NCBI GenBank assembly: GCA_049889395.1
Contig: JBMHDM010000008.1
Span: 1-64,000, forward strand
Reading direction: 5' to 3'
From: UBA3537 sp049889395
GTDB taxonomy: Bacteria; Bacteroidota; Bacteroidia; Flavobacteriales; Flavobacteriaceae
Length of the DNA stretch: 64,000 nucleotides
The translations under genes and the position numbers were made by a program. Below the pieces are notes generated by a model. That model was not told the DNA's origin and did no database searches. It saw nothing but the letters and a program-made list of their open reading frames with translations. Below are positions 53,501 through 61,978 of this stretch, in pieces (within the stretch, counting starts at the first letter, position 1; every line of letters begins with the position of its first letter).

Positions 53501-56500
53501 CGAAGATGGCATACTGGACAACCCACAAAACAGCTGGGCTGGAATTTCAAGGCAGTTGACTTCTACCGACTTTGAACAAGCCAACGTAGAATATATAGAA
53601 TTTTGGTTGATGGATCCCTTTTTAGACAACCCTTCAAATCCAGGGGGGAAATTAATTTTAAACCTTGGAAACATCTCGGAAGATGTCATAAAAGACGGTA
53701 AAAAGCAATATGAAAATGGATTGCCAGATGATGGAAATATTAGTTTGTTGCCACAATCTACATGGGGGACTGTAACCCCGCAAAATCAATCCTTAATTTA
53801 TGCTTTTTCGACTCAAGGTCAAGAGCGTACCAATCAAGATGTAGGATTAGATGGCTATGACGATAATGAAGAGCGCAATTCAACAGATCCAAGATTTTCA
53901 CCATTTTCAAATCTTCAAGATCCAGCCAATGATAACTACACTTACTATTTAAATACCAGTGGAGATATTTTTGAACGATATAAACAATACAATGGATTAG
54001 AGGGCAATTCACCTGATGTTTTCACAGACACCAATAGAGGATCAACCACACAGCCAGATGTTGAAGATATTAATAGGGACAACACCATGAACACTATTGA
54101 TAGCTATTATGAGTATGAAATTGACATTACAACAGCTGCGCTAAACAACCCTAACAGCCCATATATTGTAGACCGTAAAACGGTTAGTAACATTACATTA
54201 CCAAACGGATCTCCATCGGGAAATATTAATTGGTATCAGTTTAGAATACCACTTACAGCATTTTCAAATGCCGTAGGGGGTATTGCAGATTTTAGGTCCA
54301 TACGATTTACAAGACTATATCTAAAAGATTTCACCCAAACAACTGTTTTGAGGTTTGGAACTTTCGATTTGGTTCGCAGTGATTGGAGGCGATACCTTCA
54401 ATCTTTAGATGAAGATTCAGATGCTGCAACTTTAGTAGAACCTACGGATTTTAGTGTTGGAATTGTTGGTATTCAAGAGAATGACGGAAGCTACGTATCC
54501 CCGCCTAGTGTTCAGCGAGAGCAACTAAATAACAACAACACTGTTGTTCGTCAAAATGAACAATCGTTAGTGGTGGATGTTTGTGATTTGGAACGTCGTG
54601 ATTCTAGAGCAGTGTTTAAAAATATCAATGTTGATATGCGTCAATACAAGAAAATTAAAATGTTTATACATGCTGAAGATGGAGAAACAGATGGTTTTCA
54701 ACAGGGGGATTTGGTCGCATTTGTACGAATGGGGAATGATTTTACACAAAATTATTATCAAATGGAGCTGCCTCTGCGAAAATCATCTGGAGCTGTTGGC
54801 GCCTTTGAGTCAGAAGTATGGCCAGAATTTAATGAACTAAATATACCATTAAATTTACTTGAAAAAATTAAAGCTTTGGGGATTAGTCAAGGGACATTAA
54901 GTAATGAAGATCCTACTTTTTATAATGTTATTGATGGCGTGCTTCAAGAAACACCAGTAGACGAGTTTGCGCCTTTTACACTTACTTCAAGTTCTTCACA
55001 ATCTGAAGAGCCTTTTGAACAGCGCATTGCCATTAAAGGAAACCCCAACTTTGGAGATATTCGAACTCTTATGATCGGTATAAAAAACATTGGCTCAATC
55101 GATCAGTGTGCTGAAGTGTGGTTCAATGAGCTTCGAATTGCAGACATGGATAACGAAGGCGGGTGGGCGGCCATAATGAGTATGGACAGTAACATTGCCG
55201 ATTTTATGAATATTAATGCAACTGCTAGACGAAGTACTACTGGATTTGGAAACCTAGATCAAGGCCCCAATGAACGAAGTCGTGAAGACCTGAAACAGTA
55301 TGATGTGGTTACAAACATGAATATAGGCCAGTTGTTACCAAAAAAATGGGGTCTACAAATCCCCTTTAATTATGGTCAGTCAGAAACCCTAATCACACCA
55401 GAGTATGATCAACAATATAAAGATTTAAAACTTCAGAATCGCTTGGATGCGGCGACCTCAAACGAAGAACGTGAGCGTATAAAAACTCAATCTGAAGATT
55501 ATACAAAACGGCAAAGTATAAACTTTATAGGGGTTAAAAAACAGCGAACTGGAGATGCCAAACCCCAGCCTTATGATGTAGAAAATTTCACTTTCAACTA
55601 CGCCTACAATGAAATGAAGCACAGAGATTTTGAAATTGAAAATTCTTTAGATCAAAATGTTCGTGTTGGTGCAAATTACAGTTATAGTTTTGAGCCTTTA
55701 AATTTTGAGCCCTTTAAAAAGAACGATTCCTTATTTACAGGAAGATATTGGAAAATTTTGAAAGACTTCAATGTCAACTTATTACCCTCCAGTCTGGCCA
55801 TTAACTCTGACATCATAAGGCAATACAACAGCCAAAAATTTAGAGATGCTGAATTAGGGGCTAATAATCTTACTGTTGATGAACTAATTAGAAGAAATTA
55901 CACCTTTGACTTACAATACACTATAAATTATCAATTAACCAAGGCATTAAGCTTAAATTTCACCTCATCCAATAACCATATTGTAAGAAATTATTTTATT
56001 AACGATGATTTAAATGGCGATCCGGACCCATCTCTGGACATCTGGGATCGCTTTTTTGACTTTGGAGACCCCAATCGACACACGCAACAATTGGGAATAA
56101 ATTATGAATTACCACTTAATAAAATTCCTACGCTAAGTTTTCTTAACGCCAACTATTCTTACAACGGAGATTTTCAATGGAACAAGGGCTCTGACCTCTT
56201 TGGTCAATTGAATGTTAATGGTCAAACTTACAACTTGGGGAACTCGATTTCAAATGCCAATCAGCACAACTTAAACACAGCGTTTGATATGCGGAAACTA
56301 TACCGTTATCTTGGCTTCAAACAAACAAGGAGAATACGTTCTTCAAGAGTACAAACCTCTAATGCTAGTCGCTCTGATCGAAGTGCTTCGAAATCAAAAT
56401 TCAATTTGAAAGACTTTGGCATTGGGCTCTTGACAAGCATTAATAGAATGCAATTCAACTACTCTGAAAATAATAGCTCATTCTTACCTGGATATTTACC

Positions 56501-57797
56501 CACACCTGGTTTCATAGGTACCTTAAAACCAACTTTTGGATACACCATGGGTAGTCAACGCGATGTTCGGCGAATAGCAGCACAAAACGGATGGCTAACC
56601 ACTTTCGATCAGTTCAATCAGCAATATACTAAGACCCACAATGAAAACTTGGATTATGCCATAAACACTGAACCGATCCAAGATTTAAAAATTGATTTTA
56701 CAGGTGGGAAAACCTATGCGACAAATTTTACAGAGAATTTTAACACCACCGACACTAATGGGGATGGATTGAGCGACACCTACAATTCTCTTATTCAAAA
56801 CACTTTTGGAAATTTTAATATTTCCACATCACTAATTCGAACGGCCTTTAGTCGAAGTGACGAAACGCGATCTGTGGCTTTTGAAACATTTAAATCCAAC
56901 AGATTAGAAATTGCCAATCGACTGGCTAATAATTTTTATGGTGCCAATGGCTATTCTACTGACGCAGAGGGTTATCCTCTTGGATTTGGAAAAAACAGTC
57001 AAGCCGTTCTGCTTCCAGCCTTCTTATCGGCATATTCGGGCAAAAAAGCGTCCAAAATCAGTTTGGGAGCTTTTAGAGACATACCGATTCCAAACTGGAC
57101 CCTAAAATATACAGGGTTTATGAGGAATAAATGGTTCAAAAAACATTTTAGACGATTTTCAATCACGCATGGTTACAGAGCCTCATACACGATCAATCAA
57201 TTTCGAACAAATCTAGATTACAACGCCGCAGATCCTAGTCTTGATTATGCCTTACAAAACTCCAATGTGTTGGATCAATCAGGCAACTTTAAATCTCAAA
57301 TGCTGTTTAGTAATGTGAACTTGGTAGAACAATTCAGTCCATTAATTAAGTTAGATTTTGAAATGAAAAATTCTGTTAAATTAACGACAGAAATAAAAAA
57401 AGATCGTAGCTTGTCAATCAGTTTCGACAATAACCTTTTGACCGAAATACAAGGTAATGAATATATATTTGGACTAGGTTACAGAATCAAAGATTTGCGT
57501 ATTCGATCCAAATTGGCTGGGCCAAGAAAAATCATCAAAAGCGACTTAAATATGAAAGCCGATCTATCGGTGCGAAACAATAAAACTATTATACGGTATT
57601 TGGATTTGGATAACAACCAAGTCAGTGCCGGACAAACTATTTGGAGTTTAAAATATACCGCCGATTATGCGTTTAGTAACAATCTTACAGCCATTTTTTA
57701 CTTTGATTATGCATTTTCTAAGTATGCCATTTCTACAGCGTTCCCCCAAACTACCATCAGATCTGGATTTACGTTGAGATACAATTTTGGAAATTAA
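50550..57797 (+). CDS. sprA: SprA, outer-membrane translocon of the type IX secretion system
   Basis: This 2415-aa giant outer-membrane beta-barrel is the T9SS translocon, which secretes gliding adhesins and enzymes in Bacteroidota. A signal peptide (FSLLLFLCLFTNSLLAQ) is followed by two SprA-type N-domains and long beta-rich segments with aromatic C-terminal strand ends (SGFTLRYNFGN). No in-frame ATG exists before residue 150; the first stop upstream is at 50520. The start is therefore the TTG at 50550, 5 nt after ruvA. Size and neighbourhood (ruvA upstream, gcvH downstream) are as in other flavobacteria. Confidence 0.96.
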   Translation: MESATPKISFFRFSLLLFLCLFTNSLLAQQPPTVRDSTSTTFSFSNLNIPNPSSIISQYTYDPKTDRYYYTSKVGEFNINYPIILTPKEFQALIQKENLKAYYKEKLDAYAGQKEGSEQAKKNLIPDLYVNSKFFETIFGSNVISVVPQGSVEMDLGLMYTKQENPAFSPRNQSNLTFDFDQRISLSLMGKVGTRLSVNANYDTQSTFDFQNLVKLEFDPTIDGGEDNILQKLEIGNVNMPINSSLINGAQSLFGVKTELQFGKTRITGVFSEQQSETRNVVAQGGGTLQEFDFFGLDYDENRHFFLAQYFREHYDEALANYPFINSQVQITRIEVWVTNRTNQTQNIRNIVALQDLGESSRIGLTSPPVGFINVAPGTYPDNANNDFDPNNIGGAGSQLTDAIRDIATAQSGFLTAGVNEGFDYGKLENARKLIEGNEYTVNTQLGYISLNQRLQNDEVLAVAYQFTVGGEVYQVGEFANDGVGATDVLSDPNTGNQIVNNQSLVLKMLKSAVTNVNLPIWDLMMKNIYNTGAYQLSQEDFKLNIFYNETSALNYITPVNGTPFPTPIGNADPVNETPLIRLFNFDRLNFNNDPQNKGDGFFDFVPGITVIPQNGKIIFTKVEPFGNYLFETLRLSPSENYTGDENLPGNFNANQLKYVYKSLYNSTKTAALQDSEKNKFLIRGRYKSTGGSGIPIGAFNVPRGSVKVTAGGRVLVEGVDYTVNYQIGTVQILDPALQSSNIPIQVSVENNAVFGQQTKRFTGFNVEHQFNENFVLGATLLNLNERPITQKANYGTEPINNTIFGVNGNYSTEVPFLTRAANKLPNVDTDVVSNLSVRGEFAYLKPGAPKGTDFNGEVTSYIDDFEGTQNGISLLTPQSWFLSSRPKGLGRVYAQGNEDDNGYQNGFDRALLNWYTVDPIFYSTQRPGEISDDDISNLYTRRIFIDELFPEIDLVTGQYTVINALDLVYRPSERGPYNYQSGAEDGILDNPQNSWAGISRQLTSTDFEQANVEYIEFWLMDPFLDNPSNPGGKLILNLGNISEDVIKDGKKQYENGLPDDGNISLLPQSTWGTVTPQNQSLIYAFSTQGQERTNQDVGLDGYDDNEERNSTDPRFSPFSNLQDPANDNYTYYLNTSGDIFERYKQYNGLEGNSPDVFTDTNRGSTTQPDVEDINRDNTMNTIDSYYEYEIDITTAALNNPNSPYIVDRKTVSNITLPNGSPSGNINWYQFRIPLTAFSNAVGGIADFRSIRFTRLYLKDFTQTTVLRFGTFDLVRSDWRRYLQSLDEDSDAATLVEPTDFSVGIVGIQENDGSYVSPPSVQREQLNNNNTVVRQNEQSLVVDVCDLERRDSRAVFKNINVDMRQYKKIKMFIHAEDGETDGFQQGDLVAFVRMGNDFTQNYYQMELPLRKSSGAVGAFESEVWPEFNELNIPLNLLEKIKALGISQGTLSNEDPTFYNVIDGVLQETPVDEFAPFTLTSSSSQSEEPFEQRIAIKGNPNFGDIRTLMIGIKNIGSIDQCAEVWFNELRIADMDNEGGWAAIMSMDSNIADFMNINATARRSTTGFGNLDQGPNERSREDLKQYDVVTNMNIGQLLPKKWGLQIPFNYGQSETLITPEYDQQYKDLKLQNRLDAATSNEERERIKTQSEDYTKRQSINFIGVKKQRTGDAKPQPYDVENFTFNYAYNEMKHRDFEIENSLDQNVRVGANYSYSFEPLNFEPFKKNDSLFTGRYWKILKDFNVNLLPSSLAINSDIIRQYNSQKFRDAELGANNLTVDELIRRNYTFDLQYTINYQLTKALSLNFTSSNNHIVRNYFINDDLNGDPDPSLDIWDRFFDFGDPNRHTQQLGINYELPLNKIPTLSFLNANYSYNGDFQWNKGSDLFGQLNVNGQTYNLGNSISNANQHNLNTAFDMRKLYRYLGFKQTRRIRSSRVQTSNASRSDRSASKSKFNLKDFGIGLLTSINRMQFNYSENNSSFLPGYLPTPGFIGTLKPTFGYTMGSQRDVRRIAAQNGWLTTFDQFNQQYTKTHNENLDYAINTEPIQDLKIDFTGGKTYATNFTENFNTTDTNGDGLSDTYNSLIQNTFGNFNISTSLIRTAFSRSDETRSVAFETFKSNRLEIANRLANNFYGANGYSTDAEGYPLGFGKNSQAVLLPAFLSAYSGKKASKISLGAFRDIPIPNWTLKYTGFMRNKWFKKHFRRFSITHGYRASYTINQFRTNLDYNAADPSLDYALQNSNVLDQSGNFKSQMLFSNVNLVEQFSPLIKLDFEMKNSVKLTTEIKKDRSLSISFDNNLLTEIQGNEYIFGLGYRIKDLRIRSKLAGPRKIIKSDLNMKADLSVRNNKTIIRYLDLDNNQVSAGQTIWSLKYTADYAFSNNLTAIFYFDYAFSKYAISTAFPQTTIRSGFTLRYNFGN

Positions 57798-57813
57798 CTT
57801 AAAGATAAAACAA

Positions 57814-58194
57814 ATGAATATTCCTGAAGATTTAAGATACACTAAAGATCACGAATGGGTTCGTGCAGACGGAGACGTTCTAACTGTTGGTATAACAGAT
57901 TTTGCACAAGGTGAACTTGGAGATATTGTTTATGTGGAAGTAGATACATTAGACGAGACCCTCGACGCTGAAGAAGTTTTTGGCACAGTAGAAGCCGTCA
58001 AGACTGTTTCTGACTTATTTTTGCCAGTTGCTGGTGAGATCATAGAGTTTAATGAAGCTTTAGAAGATTCTCCAGAGCAAGTCAATGACGACCCTTATGG
58101 ATCAGGTTGGATGATTAAACTCAGATGTGATGATTTGACCGCAATGAATGATTTATTGACCGCTGCGGATTACAAAGCACTAATTGGTGCTTAA
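57814..58194 (+). CDS. gcvH: Glycine cleavage system H protein
   Basis: This 126-aa lipoyl carrier shuttles the aminomethyl group in glycine cleavage. The lipoyl-lysine is K63 in GTVEAVKTVSDLF. The ATG at 57814 gives MNIPEDLRYTKDHEWV, the usual start; a TTG at 57787 overlaps sprA and is rejected. The last codons overlap the start of the vanZ-like gene. The other gcv genes are not in the window, so it may also serve lipoate transfer. Confidence 0.96.
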   Translation: MNIPEDLRYTKDHEWVRADGDVLTVGITDFAQGELGDIVYVEVDTLDETLDAEEVFGTVEAVKTVSDLFLPVAGEIIEFNEALEDSPEQVNDDPYGSGWMIKLRCDDLTAMNDLLTAADYKALIGA

Positions 58195-58570
58195 TAAAAC
58201 AACCATAAAAATAGGATTTTACACTTATGCTATTAGTTTGGCTGCTGGAAGCCTATTGAATATTAATCAAGCCCACCAAACTAATATTCTAATTCAAGAC
58301 AAATTGATACACTATTTGGCCTATTTGATTCTTTGCTTAATTTTGTTTTTGTACTTGAAAACACATCACAAAAAAGATAAATTATCTACCTGTGTAGCGT
58401 TCTCACTAATTTTTGGAACAATTCTTGAACTCTTACAACCAGCCATGACAACAACTAGAGTGTTTGACCCATACGATTTGATTGCCAATGCTTTAGGCGT
58501 ATTTACGTCCGCTTTAATCATCTTCAGAAATAAAAAAAGCATTGTTAAAAAACTGGAAACGTTTATGTAA
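58184..58570 (+). CDS. VanZ-like small membrane protein
   Basis: This 128-aa protein has four predicted helices (about 10-27, 38-58, 68-85, 95-113) and the VanZ-type motif DKLIHYLAYLILC with FDPYDLIANALGV near the end. The start is TTG 58184 or, one codon later, GTG 58187; both overlap the gcvH stop. VanZ itself gives low-level teicoplanin resistance, but that role cannot be assumed here. The local order sprA-gcvH-vanZ-tonB suggests one transcript. Confidence 0.85.
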   Translation: MVLNKTTIKIGFYTYAISLAAGSLLNINQAHQTNILIQDKLIHYLAYLILCLILFLYLKTHHKKDKLSTCVAFSLIFGTILELLQPAMTTTRVFDPYDLIANALGVFTSALIIFRNKKSIVKKLETFM

Positions 58571-58616
58571 TTATATAATTTTTATTTAATTTAACCCCCT
58601 GTAAAATTTATCACAA

Positions 58617-59336
58617 ATGGAATCAAAGAAAAACCCAAAAGCAGACGTTAGTAGAAATGGCTCAATTTATTTTGCTGTAGGACTAGCTTTGATGTTATTT
58701 CTAACATACTCTACACTGAACTATAAAACCTATGACAAGTCTGATATCGATATCGGAAAATTAAATATGGATGATGAATTGGAGGAAGAAATTCCAATCA
58801 TTGAACAAGTGATTCCACCGCCACCGCCACCGCCACCACCAGCAGCACCGGAGGTAATTGAAGTTGTAGAAGATGAAGAAGAGGTAGAGGAAACCGTGAT
58901 TGAATCTACAGAGACTGACCAAGAAGAAGAGATTGTAGAGGTAGAAGAAATTGAAGTCGAGGAAGTCGTTGAAGACGTTGAGGTTCCATTTGCAGTAATT
59001 GAAAACGTGCCTGAATACCCTGGTTGTGAACGAGGGTCTAATGCTGATAAACGGAAGTGCATGTCTGAAAAAATTGCCAAATTCGTTCGCCGTAAATTTA
59101 ATACAGACCTTGCAGGTGATTTAGGCCTATCAGGAAGACAACGTATCAGTGTGATTTTCAAAATTGATAAAAATGGAAATGTAACAGGTGTTCGCTCGAG
59201 AGCGCCGCACCCCAGGTTAGAGAAAGAAGCTGCAAGAGTCATCAATATGCTTCCTAAAATGAAGCCTGGTCGACAAAGAGGGAAACCAGTAATTGTTCCT
59301 TACTCTCTTCCAATCACTTTTCAAGTACAAGACTAA
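58617..59336 (+). CDS. tonB: TonB-family energy transducer
   Basis: This 239-aa protein transmits proton-motive force to outer-membrane receptors. It has one N-terminal membrane anchor (about 16-33), a linker beginning with nine prolines and continuing as a glutamate-rich stretch (about 80-130), and a C-terminal TonB domain (about 150-239) with FKIDKNGNVTGVRSRAPHP. Two cysteines in YPGCERGSNADKRKC are typical of Bacteroidota TonB proteins. A bidirectional terminator follows. The exbB/exbD cluster lies 2.6 kb downstream; whether this TonB is its partner is not shown. Confidence 0.95.
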   Translation: MESKKNPKADVSRNGSIYFAVGLALMLFLTYSTLNYKTYDKSDIDIGKLNMDDELEEEIPIIEQVIPPPPPPPPPAAPEVIEVVEDEEEVEETVIESTETDQEEEIVEVEEIEVEEVVEDVEVPFAVIENVPEYPGCERGSNADKRKCMSEKIAKFVRRKFNTDLAGDLGLSGRQRISVIFKIDKNGNVTGVRSRAPHPRLEKEAARVINMLPKMKPGRQRGKPVIVPYSLPITFQVQD

Positions 59337-59349
59337 ATATTCATAAAAA

Positions 59350-59373
59350 CACATCCCGCCTTTGCGGGATGTG
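59350..59373. terminator. Bidirectional terminator between tonB and the aspartyl protease
   Basis: CACATCCCGC and GCGGGATGTG form a perfect 10-bp stem around CTTT. T-rich tracts follow on both strands (TTATTTT on plus, TTTTTAT on minus), as expected between convergent genes. Confidence 0.85.
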
Positions 59374-59817
59374 TTATTTTACATAAAGATAGTTCCTGCC
59401 GTAATCAATTACAGCATTTGCTTTTTTTAATACATCTGCGCCAATAATACCGTCAACTTGCTTCAGACCAGATTTTACAAAAGCTGAATTGATAGGATCC
59501 AGATCAATTAATGCTACACTACACTGGGTGTTTCGCCAGCGCCCAATTTTGAGCAAATTATTATTTGAAATTTTTGCCTCAATTTGCGCTGACCCAGCCC
59601 CTTGAGCACTCAGAGATGTTTGCTCTAACTTCAATTTAAATTTATTGACATTATTATTTGAAATAAATGTAGTTGAAGCCCCTGTATCGATAACGAACCA
59701 CCCTTTCACCCCATTAACATGAGCCACAATTTTATAGTGATTGCTTGCTGTAAAGTGGAGTTTGACTTTGATAAAATTATTGTCAGCAAAAAAAGTTTGT
59801 AGATCTATATTGGCCAA
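59374..59817 (-). CDS. Retropepsin-like aspartyl protease
   Basis: This 147-aa (from TTG 59817) single-lobe aspartyl protease carries FVIDTGASTTFIS, the DTG catalytic motif, and GIIGADVLKK near the C-terminus, as in clan AA retropepsin-like proteins that work as dimers. No signal peptide is obvious, so it is probably cytosolic. There is no ATG start. A GTG at 59847 would place a perfect -7 box inside the coding region, so TTG 59817 is preferred. It is divergent from tatD. Substrates are unknown. Confidence 0.8.
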   Translation of the reverse strand: MANIDLQTFFADNNFIKVKLHFTASNHYKIVAHVNGVKGWFVIDTGASTTFISNNNVNKFKLKLEQTSLSAQGAGSAQIEAKISNNNLLKIGRWRNTQCSVALIDLDPINSAFVKSGLKQVDGIIGADVLKKANAVIDYGRNYLYVK

Positions 59818-59832
59818 GTGAATTATTTTATG

Positions 59833-59840
59833 ACAAATAT
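59833..59840 (-). promoter_or_regulatory. Putative -7 box of the aspartyl protease gene
   Basis: The minus strand reads TATATTTG (59840-59833), an exact TAnnTTTG match. It lies 15 nt before TTG 59817 and 14 bp from the tatD -7 box. Confidence 0.5.
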
Positions 59841-59854
59841 AGGGCACAAAATAT

Positions 59855-59862
59855 TACTTTTG
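59855..59862 (+). promoter_or_regulatory. Putative tatD-ansA -7 box
   Basis: TACTTTTG matches TAnnTTTG and ends 4 nt before the tatD ATG, predicting a leaderless mRNA. Confidence 0.5.
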
Positions 59863-59866
59863 TTAT

Positions 59867-60634
59867 ATGATATTGACAGACACCCACACCCACCTTTATG
59901 TCGAACAATTTGATAGTGATCGAACAGCAATGATGGATCGAGCCTTCAAAGCTGGGGTATCTCGCTTTTTTGTGCCTGCCATAGATTCGACATACACAGC
60001 AGCTATGCATACACTAAAAGCTTCTTATCCTGAACAGGTGCATTTGATGATGGGGCTTCATCCAACACATGTCAAAGAGGATTTTGAAAAAGAGTTGGAA
60101 CATGTCAAAGACCAGTTAGAGCAACACCAATTTGTTGCTGTAGGCGAGATTGGTATCGATTTGTATTGGGACAAAAGTACTCTTGTATCTCAACAAGAGG
60201 CATTTCGTCATCAATTACAATTGGCCAAGAGCCATCAACTTCCCGTTGTTATTCATTGTAGGGAAGCTTTTGACGAAATATTCGAAATATTGGATGAAGA
60301 AAAATCTGATGATCTGTACGGAATTTTTCATTGTTTTACGGGAGATTTAACACAAGCACAACAGGCTATTGCATACAATATGAAGTTGGGCATTGGAGGA
60401 GTTGTCACTTTTAAGAATGGAAAAATTGATCAATTTTTAAATCAAATACCGATTAAGCACATTGTGTTGGAAACGGATTCGCCATATCTTTCGCCAAAGC
60501 CTTTCAGAGGTAAACGTAATGAAAGCGCATATTTGACTTATGTCCTTGAAAAAGTAGCTCAAATTTATGGATATTCACAACAAGAAGTTGCTAGAATAAC
60601 GACTGAAAACTCTAAAATAATATTTAAAATTTAG
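59867..60634 (+). CDS. tatD: TatD-family metal-dependent hydrolase/DNase
   Basis: This 255-aa TIM-barrel amidohydrolase has the metal motifs TDTHTHLY, GEIGIDLYW, VIHCREAFDE, FHCFTGD and ETDSPYLSPKP. TatD proteins are 3'-5' exonucleases or DNases involved in repair and DNA degradation. The subgroup (TatD, YcfH or YjjV) cannot be settled. The ATG at 59867 lies 4 nt after the -7 box. ansA follows with a 4-nt gap. Confidence 0.92.
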   Translation: MILTDTHTHLYVEQFDSDRTAMMDRAFKAGVSRFFVPAIDSTYTAAMHTLKASYPEQVHLMMGLHPTHVKEDFEKELEHVKDQLEQHQFVAVGEIGIDLYWDKSTLVSQQEAFRHQLQLAKSHQLPVVIHCREAFDEIFEILDEEKSDDLYGIFHCFTGDLTQAQQAIAYNMKLGIGGVVTFKNGKIDQFLNQIPIKHIVLETDSPYLSPKPFRGKRNESAYLTYVLEKVAQIYGYSQQEVARITTENSKIIFKI

Positions 60635-60638
60635 CCCC

Positions 60639-61667
60639 ATGAAAATTCACATTCAACTAATTTATACCGGGGGGACTATTGGCATGGTAAAGAGCGCTAA
60701 AAGCAATATACTCCAGCCCTTTGATTTTAAAAACATTTCCGACAATATTCCAGAACTAAATCTACTAGATTGCCAAATTGACACCATTTCATTTGATCGT
60801 CCCATAGATTCTTCAGATATGAATCCTAACCATTGGGTAGAAATCGCTACAATAATTGAAGAACATTATGACAAGTATGATGGTTTTGTCGTGTTGCATG
60901 GCAGTGACACGATGAGTTATACGGCTTCCGCTTTGAGTTTTATGCTTGAAAACTTGAGTAAACCTGTAATATTGACAGGCTCACAATTGCCTATTGGAGA
61001 CTTGCGGACTGATGCCAAAGAAAATTTAATTACGGCTGTTCAATTGGCGAGCCTACAACACAAAGATGAGCCTGTTATTCGAGAGGTTGGGTTATATTTT
61101 GAATATAAACTCTACAGAGGCAATCGAACGACCAAAATCAGTGCCGACCATTTTGAAGCCTTTGCCTCTAACAATTTTCCGCCACTAGTCACATCTGGAG
61201 TTAAGTTGATCGTAGAATCTCATTTATTGCTAAAAAATAACTCAATTGATAATTTTAACGCCCACAAAATAATGGACAATCGGGTAGGAATTTTGAAATT
61301 ATTTCCTGGAATTACACCAAACTTTTTACAGACTCTTACCCTCTCAACAAATTTGAAAGGACTAATTCTTGAAACTTTCGGATCTGGAAATGCGACAACT
61401 GAACCATGGTTTTTGGATATCATTAAAACTATAATTGGCCAAGGCGTATATGTGATAAATGTCACACAATGTGATGGCGGAAGAGTGACTATGGGACATT
61501 ACAAAACCAGTCAATCCTTGTTGAGTGCTGGGGTTATTTCTGGTAAAGATATGACTACAGAAGCAGCTATAACAAAATTAATGTACTTATTGGGCAAGGA
61601 AACCCCAAGACGTTCTTTTAAATCTGTTTTTGAGTCATCTATTCGAGGAGAGTTAACTGAAAATTAA
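60639..61667 (+). CDS. ansA: Type I (cytoplasmic) L-asparaginase
   Basis: This 342-aa enzyme hydrolyses asparagine to aspartate and ammonia. The first catalytic Thr is in YTGGTIGM and the second in LHGSDTMSYTA; both motifs are intact. No signal peptide is present, and the length is right for AnsA. It is co-transcribed with tatD. A weak hairpin (61668-61682: GAAAGT, loop TTT, ACTTTC) and a later T-run lie after the stop; I do not call it a terminator. Confidence 0.95.
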   Translation: MKIHIQLIYTGGTIGMVKSAKSNILQPFDFKNISDNIPELNLLDCQIDTISFDRPIDSSDMNPNHWVEIATIIEEHYDKYDGFVVLHGSDTMSYTASALSFMLENLSKPVILTGSQLPIGDLRTDAKENLITAVQLASLQHKDEPVIREVGLYFEYKLYRGNRTTKISADHFEAFASNNFPPLVTSGVKLIVESHLLLKNNSIDNFNAHKIMDNRVGILKLFPGITPNFLQTLTLSTNLKGLILETFGSGNATTEPWFLDIIKTIIGQGVYVINVTQCDGGRVTMGHYKTSQSLLSAGVISGKDMTTEAAITKLMYLLGKETPRRSFKSVFESSIRGELTEN

Positions 61668-61734
61668 GAAAGTTTTACTTTCACATCTAAACTTTTTTTT
61701 ATTTATTTGGAACCCAAAAAATAAGTTACTAAAT

Positions 61735-61822
61735 AGAGAGGTGGCCGAGTGGTCGAAGGCGCACGCCTGGAAAGTGTGTATACGCCAAAAGCGTATCGAG
61801 GGTTCGAATCCCTTCCTCTCTG
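61735..61822 (+). tRNA. tRNA-Ser (anticodon GGA)
   Basis: This 88-nt type II tRNA has acceptor AGAGAGG pairing with CCTCTCT, an anticodon loop CTGGAAA (anticodon GGA), a long variable arm (TACGC/GCGTA), and T-loop TTCGAAT. No CCA is encoded. It lies in the 311-bp gap 61668-61978, which otherwise holds weak hairpins and a one-mismatch -7 box (TTTATTTG at 61702-61709). Confidence 0.96.
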
Positions 61823-61978
61823 CAACAGGCTAAAGATGTATAAATGCGTCTGTTGATTTTGTTGTTGATTAAACAACCATTTTACAAGTTAAATTTAATT
61901 TTTGTAGTGTATTTTTTTTTATATCTTTAGCAATCTGTAATCACAACTAATTAATTAATAAATTTTAAGAATAGAACA

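Noticed and set aside
58805..58840. Proline-coding repeat (CCACCGCCACCG) in tonB as possible phase-variation tract
   Set aside because: It is in-frame and encodes the normal TonB proline linker; no evidence of slippage affecting frame.
58730..59245. Long open frame antisense to tonB (171 codons)
   Set aside because: Its serine/threonine-rich sequence mirrors the low-complexity linker of tonB; no domain or start signal.
60639..61667. ansA as part of the glycan-use system with glycosylasparaginase
   Set aside because: It is cytosolic, over 36 kb away and co-transcribed with tatD; the aspartate link is too general.
61668..61682. Hairpin after ansA as terminator
   Set aside because: The stem is short and AT-rich and the T-run is about 10 nt away.
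61823..61855. CAACAG/CTGTTG repeat after tRNA-Ser
   Set aside because: The loop is 21 nt and the T-rich tail is interrupted; not strong enough to call a terminator.
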